Assembly: GCA_036524855.1 (NCBI GenBank)
Contig: DATDBL010000037.1
Coordinates: forward strand, 1-5,986
Source: Aldersonia sp036524855
GTDB taxonomy: Bacteria > Actinomycetota > Actinomycetes > Mycobacteriales > Mycobacteriaceae
DNA length: 5,986 nt
Direction of reading: 5' to 3'
Part shown: one piece after another, positions 4,831 through 5,986 of the stretch
Position numbering within the stretch: the stretch's first letter is position 1
Layout of the letters: every line of letters begins with the position of its first letter
Translations under genes and position numbers: made by a program
The notes under the pieces: generated by a model
Databases searched by the model: none
What the model saw: only the letters and a program-made list of their open reading frames with translations
What the model was told of the DNA's origin: nothing

Positions 4831-5986
4831 GTCGCGACCACACTTGGGTCAAATCCTCGATGCGCGGGTCTCGTCGCTCCTTCCTCGCCGTCCTCGCGGT
4901 CCTGTTCGCGGTCGGCTGGATGGCGAATCACTTCGCGTCGGTGATCCCCGCGCTGCGGCAGCACGAGTCGTTGTCCAGCGAATTGCTCGACGGCGTCTTC
5001 GGTGTGTATGCGCTCGGCCTGTTGCCCGGACTCCTCGGCGGCGGCGCGATGTCGGACCGGGCCGGCCGCGCCCCGGTGGTGCTGCCCGGCGCCGCGATCG
5101 CCGTCGCCGGCACGCTCGCGATGGGGGCGTGGCACGCGCCGGTGGGCCTGCTGGTCGGGCGCCTGGTGGTCGGGCTCGGAGCGGGCCTGGCATTCGGAGC
5201 GGGCACCGCCTGGGCGGCGGACCTGCGCGGCGTGCGCGGAACCGTGCTCGCCGGGGTGGTGCTGACCTGCGGATTCGCCTGCGGTCCGCTGGTGTCGGGG
5301 ATGCTCGCGCAGTGGGTCGCTGCGCCGCTGACCACGCCGTTCCTGGTCGCCGCCGCACTCGGCGTCGGCGCGATCGTGGCCGCGCTGTACTGGCACTCCC
5401 AACCCGCGCATCGCGCGCTCGCCGACGTCGCAGTGCCGGTGCACGCCTCGGCCGCGAGCGCGCTGGGCTGGGCAATGCCGCTCGCTCCGTTCGTGTTCGG
5501 CTGTGCGACGGTCGCGTTCGTCACGCTCCCGGCGCGGCTCCCGGAGCAGCACGCGGGCCCGTTGTTGCCCGGCATCGCCGCCGCGCTGACGCTGGGTACC
5601 GGGATAGTTGTGCAACTGCTGGCCCGGACCCACGGATACGGCCCCGGAGCGGGGACGGCCGGTGCGGTGTTCGCCGCCGCCGGGTTCGGACTCGCCAGCG
5701 TCGGCGGCGAGCATCCGACGGTGCTGCAGTTCGTGCCGTGCTGCGTGCTGCTCGGCGCCGGCTACGGATTGTGCCTGCGTTCCGGCCTGCTCGATATCGA
5801 GGTGTTCGCACCGCCCGCGGTGCGCGGCGTGCTCACCGGGATCTTCTACGTCGGCGCGTATCTCGGGTTCGCACTGCCGCTGTTGCTCGTCTTGCTCGAC
5901 CCCCTCGTCGGGCAGACGTTGCCGCTACTCGTATTGGCCGGGTTGGCGTTGATCGCGGCGGCCGCGCGCGTGATGCGGTCGGCGGC
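4827..5986 (+). CDS. MFS transporter 2, 3' partial
   Basis: The frame runs open from GTG at 4827 to the window edge without a stop, giving 386 residues. MFS carriers of this type are usually 390-420 residues, so only the tail is missing. The charged N-terminus (1-18) leads into helix 1 (19-41). Motif A is unusually clean: GGGAMSDRAGRAP at 71-83, with Asp77 and Arg78. Helices 4 and 5 contain GRLVVGLGAGLAFGAGTAWAAD (111-132) and GPLVSGMLAQW (153-163). About 11-12 helices are expected, with a short central loop at about 190-212. The start overlaps the upstream stop as GTGA, so translation is probably coupled. It is not an obvious duplicate of MFS 1: the motif A sequences and loops differ. ATG at 4860 is an alternative start, 11 codons in. 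The substrate is unknown. Confidence 0.93.
   Translation, partial: MSRDHTWVKSSMRGSRRSFLAVLAVLFAVGWMANHFASVIPALRQHESLSSELLDGVFGVYALGLLPGLLGGGAMSDRAGRAPVVLPGAAIAVAGTLAMGAWHAPVGLLVGRLVVGLGAGLAFGAGTAWAADLRGVRGTVLAGVVLTCGFACGPLVSGMLAQWVAAPLTTPFLVAAALGVGAIVAALYWHSQPAHRALADVAVPVHASAASALGWAMPLAPFVFGCATVAFVTLPARLPEQHAGPLLPGIAAALTLGTGIVVQLLARTHGYGPGAGTAGAVFAAAGFGLASVGGEHPTVLQFVPCCVLLGAGYGLCLRSGLLDIEVFAPPAVRGVLTGIFYVGAYLGFALPLLLVLLDPLVGQTLPLLVLAGLALIAAAARVMRSA

Noticed and set aside
4365..5714. A 449-codon open frame on the minus strand spanning both MFS genes
   Set aside because: It lies antisense to two convincing membrane-protein genes, is dominated by Arg, Glu, His, Gln and Gly with no recognisable domain, and reflects the scarcity of stop codons opposite GC-rich codons.
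1..5986. Search for mobile elements, CRISPR arrays, tRNA genes, toxin-antitoxin or defence systems
   Set aside because: I found no transposase or integrase, no spaced long direct repeats, no tRNA-like sequence and no defence-type domains. All gaps are short and every gene belongs to a common actinobacterial family.

Overview
This window is about 6 kb of very GC-rich, gene-dense chromosome from an actinomycete, almost certainly order Mycobacteriales and most like Rhodococcus, Nocardia or Gordonia. The evidence is the near-mycobacterial class II fructose-bisphosphate aldolase, its neighbours (an Rv0361-like membrane protein and a DUF3151 protein, in the orientation known from M. tuberculosis), strong G/C bias at third codon positions, GTG and TTG starts, and a TANNNT box placed as for leaderless transcription. 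I see no mobile element, tRNA, rRNA or CRISPR array. The window reads as ordinary chromosomal backbone.

Layout. (1) Positions 1-703, + strand: the C-terminal two thirds of fba, which starts upstream of the window. (2) 748-1287, - strand: a proline-rich, single-pass membrane protein with an outside domain, convergent with fba. A small hairpin lies in the 44-bp gap between them. (3) 1288-1426: a divergent promoter region with short repeats. (4) 1427-1843, + strand: a DUF3151 protein. (5) About 1863-3005, + strand: a FUSC-family membrane protein with six predicted helices and a cytoplasmic helical domain, probably co-transcribed with the DUF3151 gene. (6) 3011-3475, - strand: a PPOX-fold flavin- or F420-type protein. 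Its stop codon is only 5 bp from the convergent FUSC stop, and a two-tier hairpin encloses both stops. (7) 3476-3525: a 50-bp divergent promoter region with an inverted repeat and a good -10 box. (8) 3526-4830, + strand: an MFS transporter. (9) 4827 to the end, + strand: a second MFS transporter that overlaps the first by a GTGA junction and runs off the window.

How the genes may work together. The left part (fba, Rv0361-like, DUF3151) is a conserved housekeeping neighbourhood whose two smaller members have no known function. The right part holds three membrane proteins likely to move small molecules (FUSC, MFS, MFS) and one small oxidoreductase-like protein divergent from the MFS pair. This would fit a modest efflux or detoxification cluster, but no substrate can be read from the sequence. 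I found no convincing undescribed system. The most noteworthy items are the hairpin over the two convergent stops, the translationally coupled unlike MFS pair, and the candidate operators in both divergent promoters.
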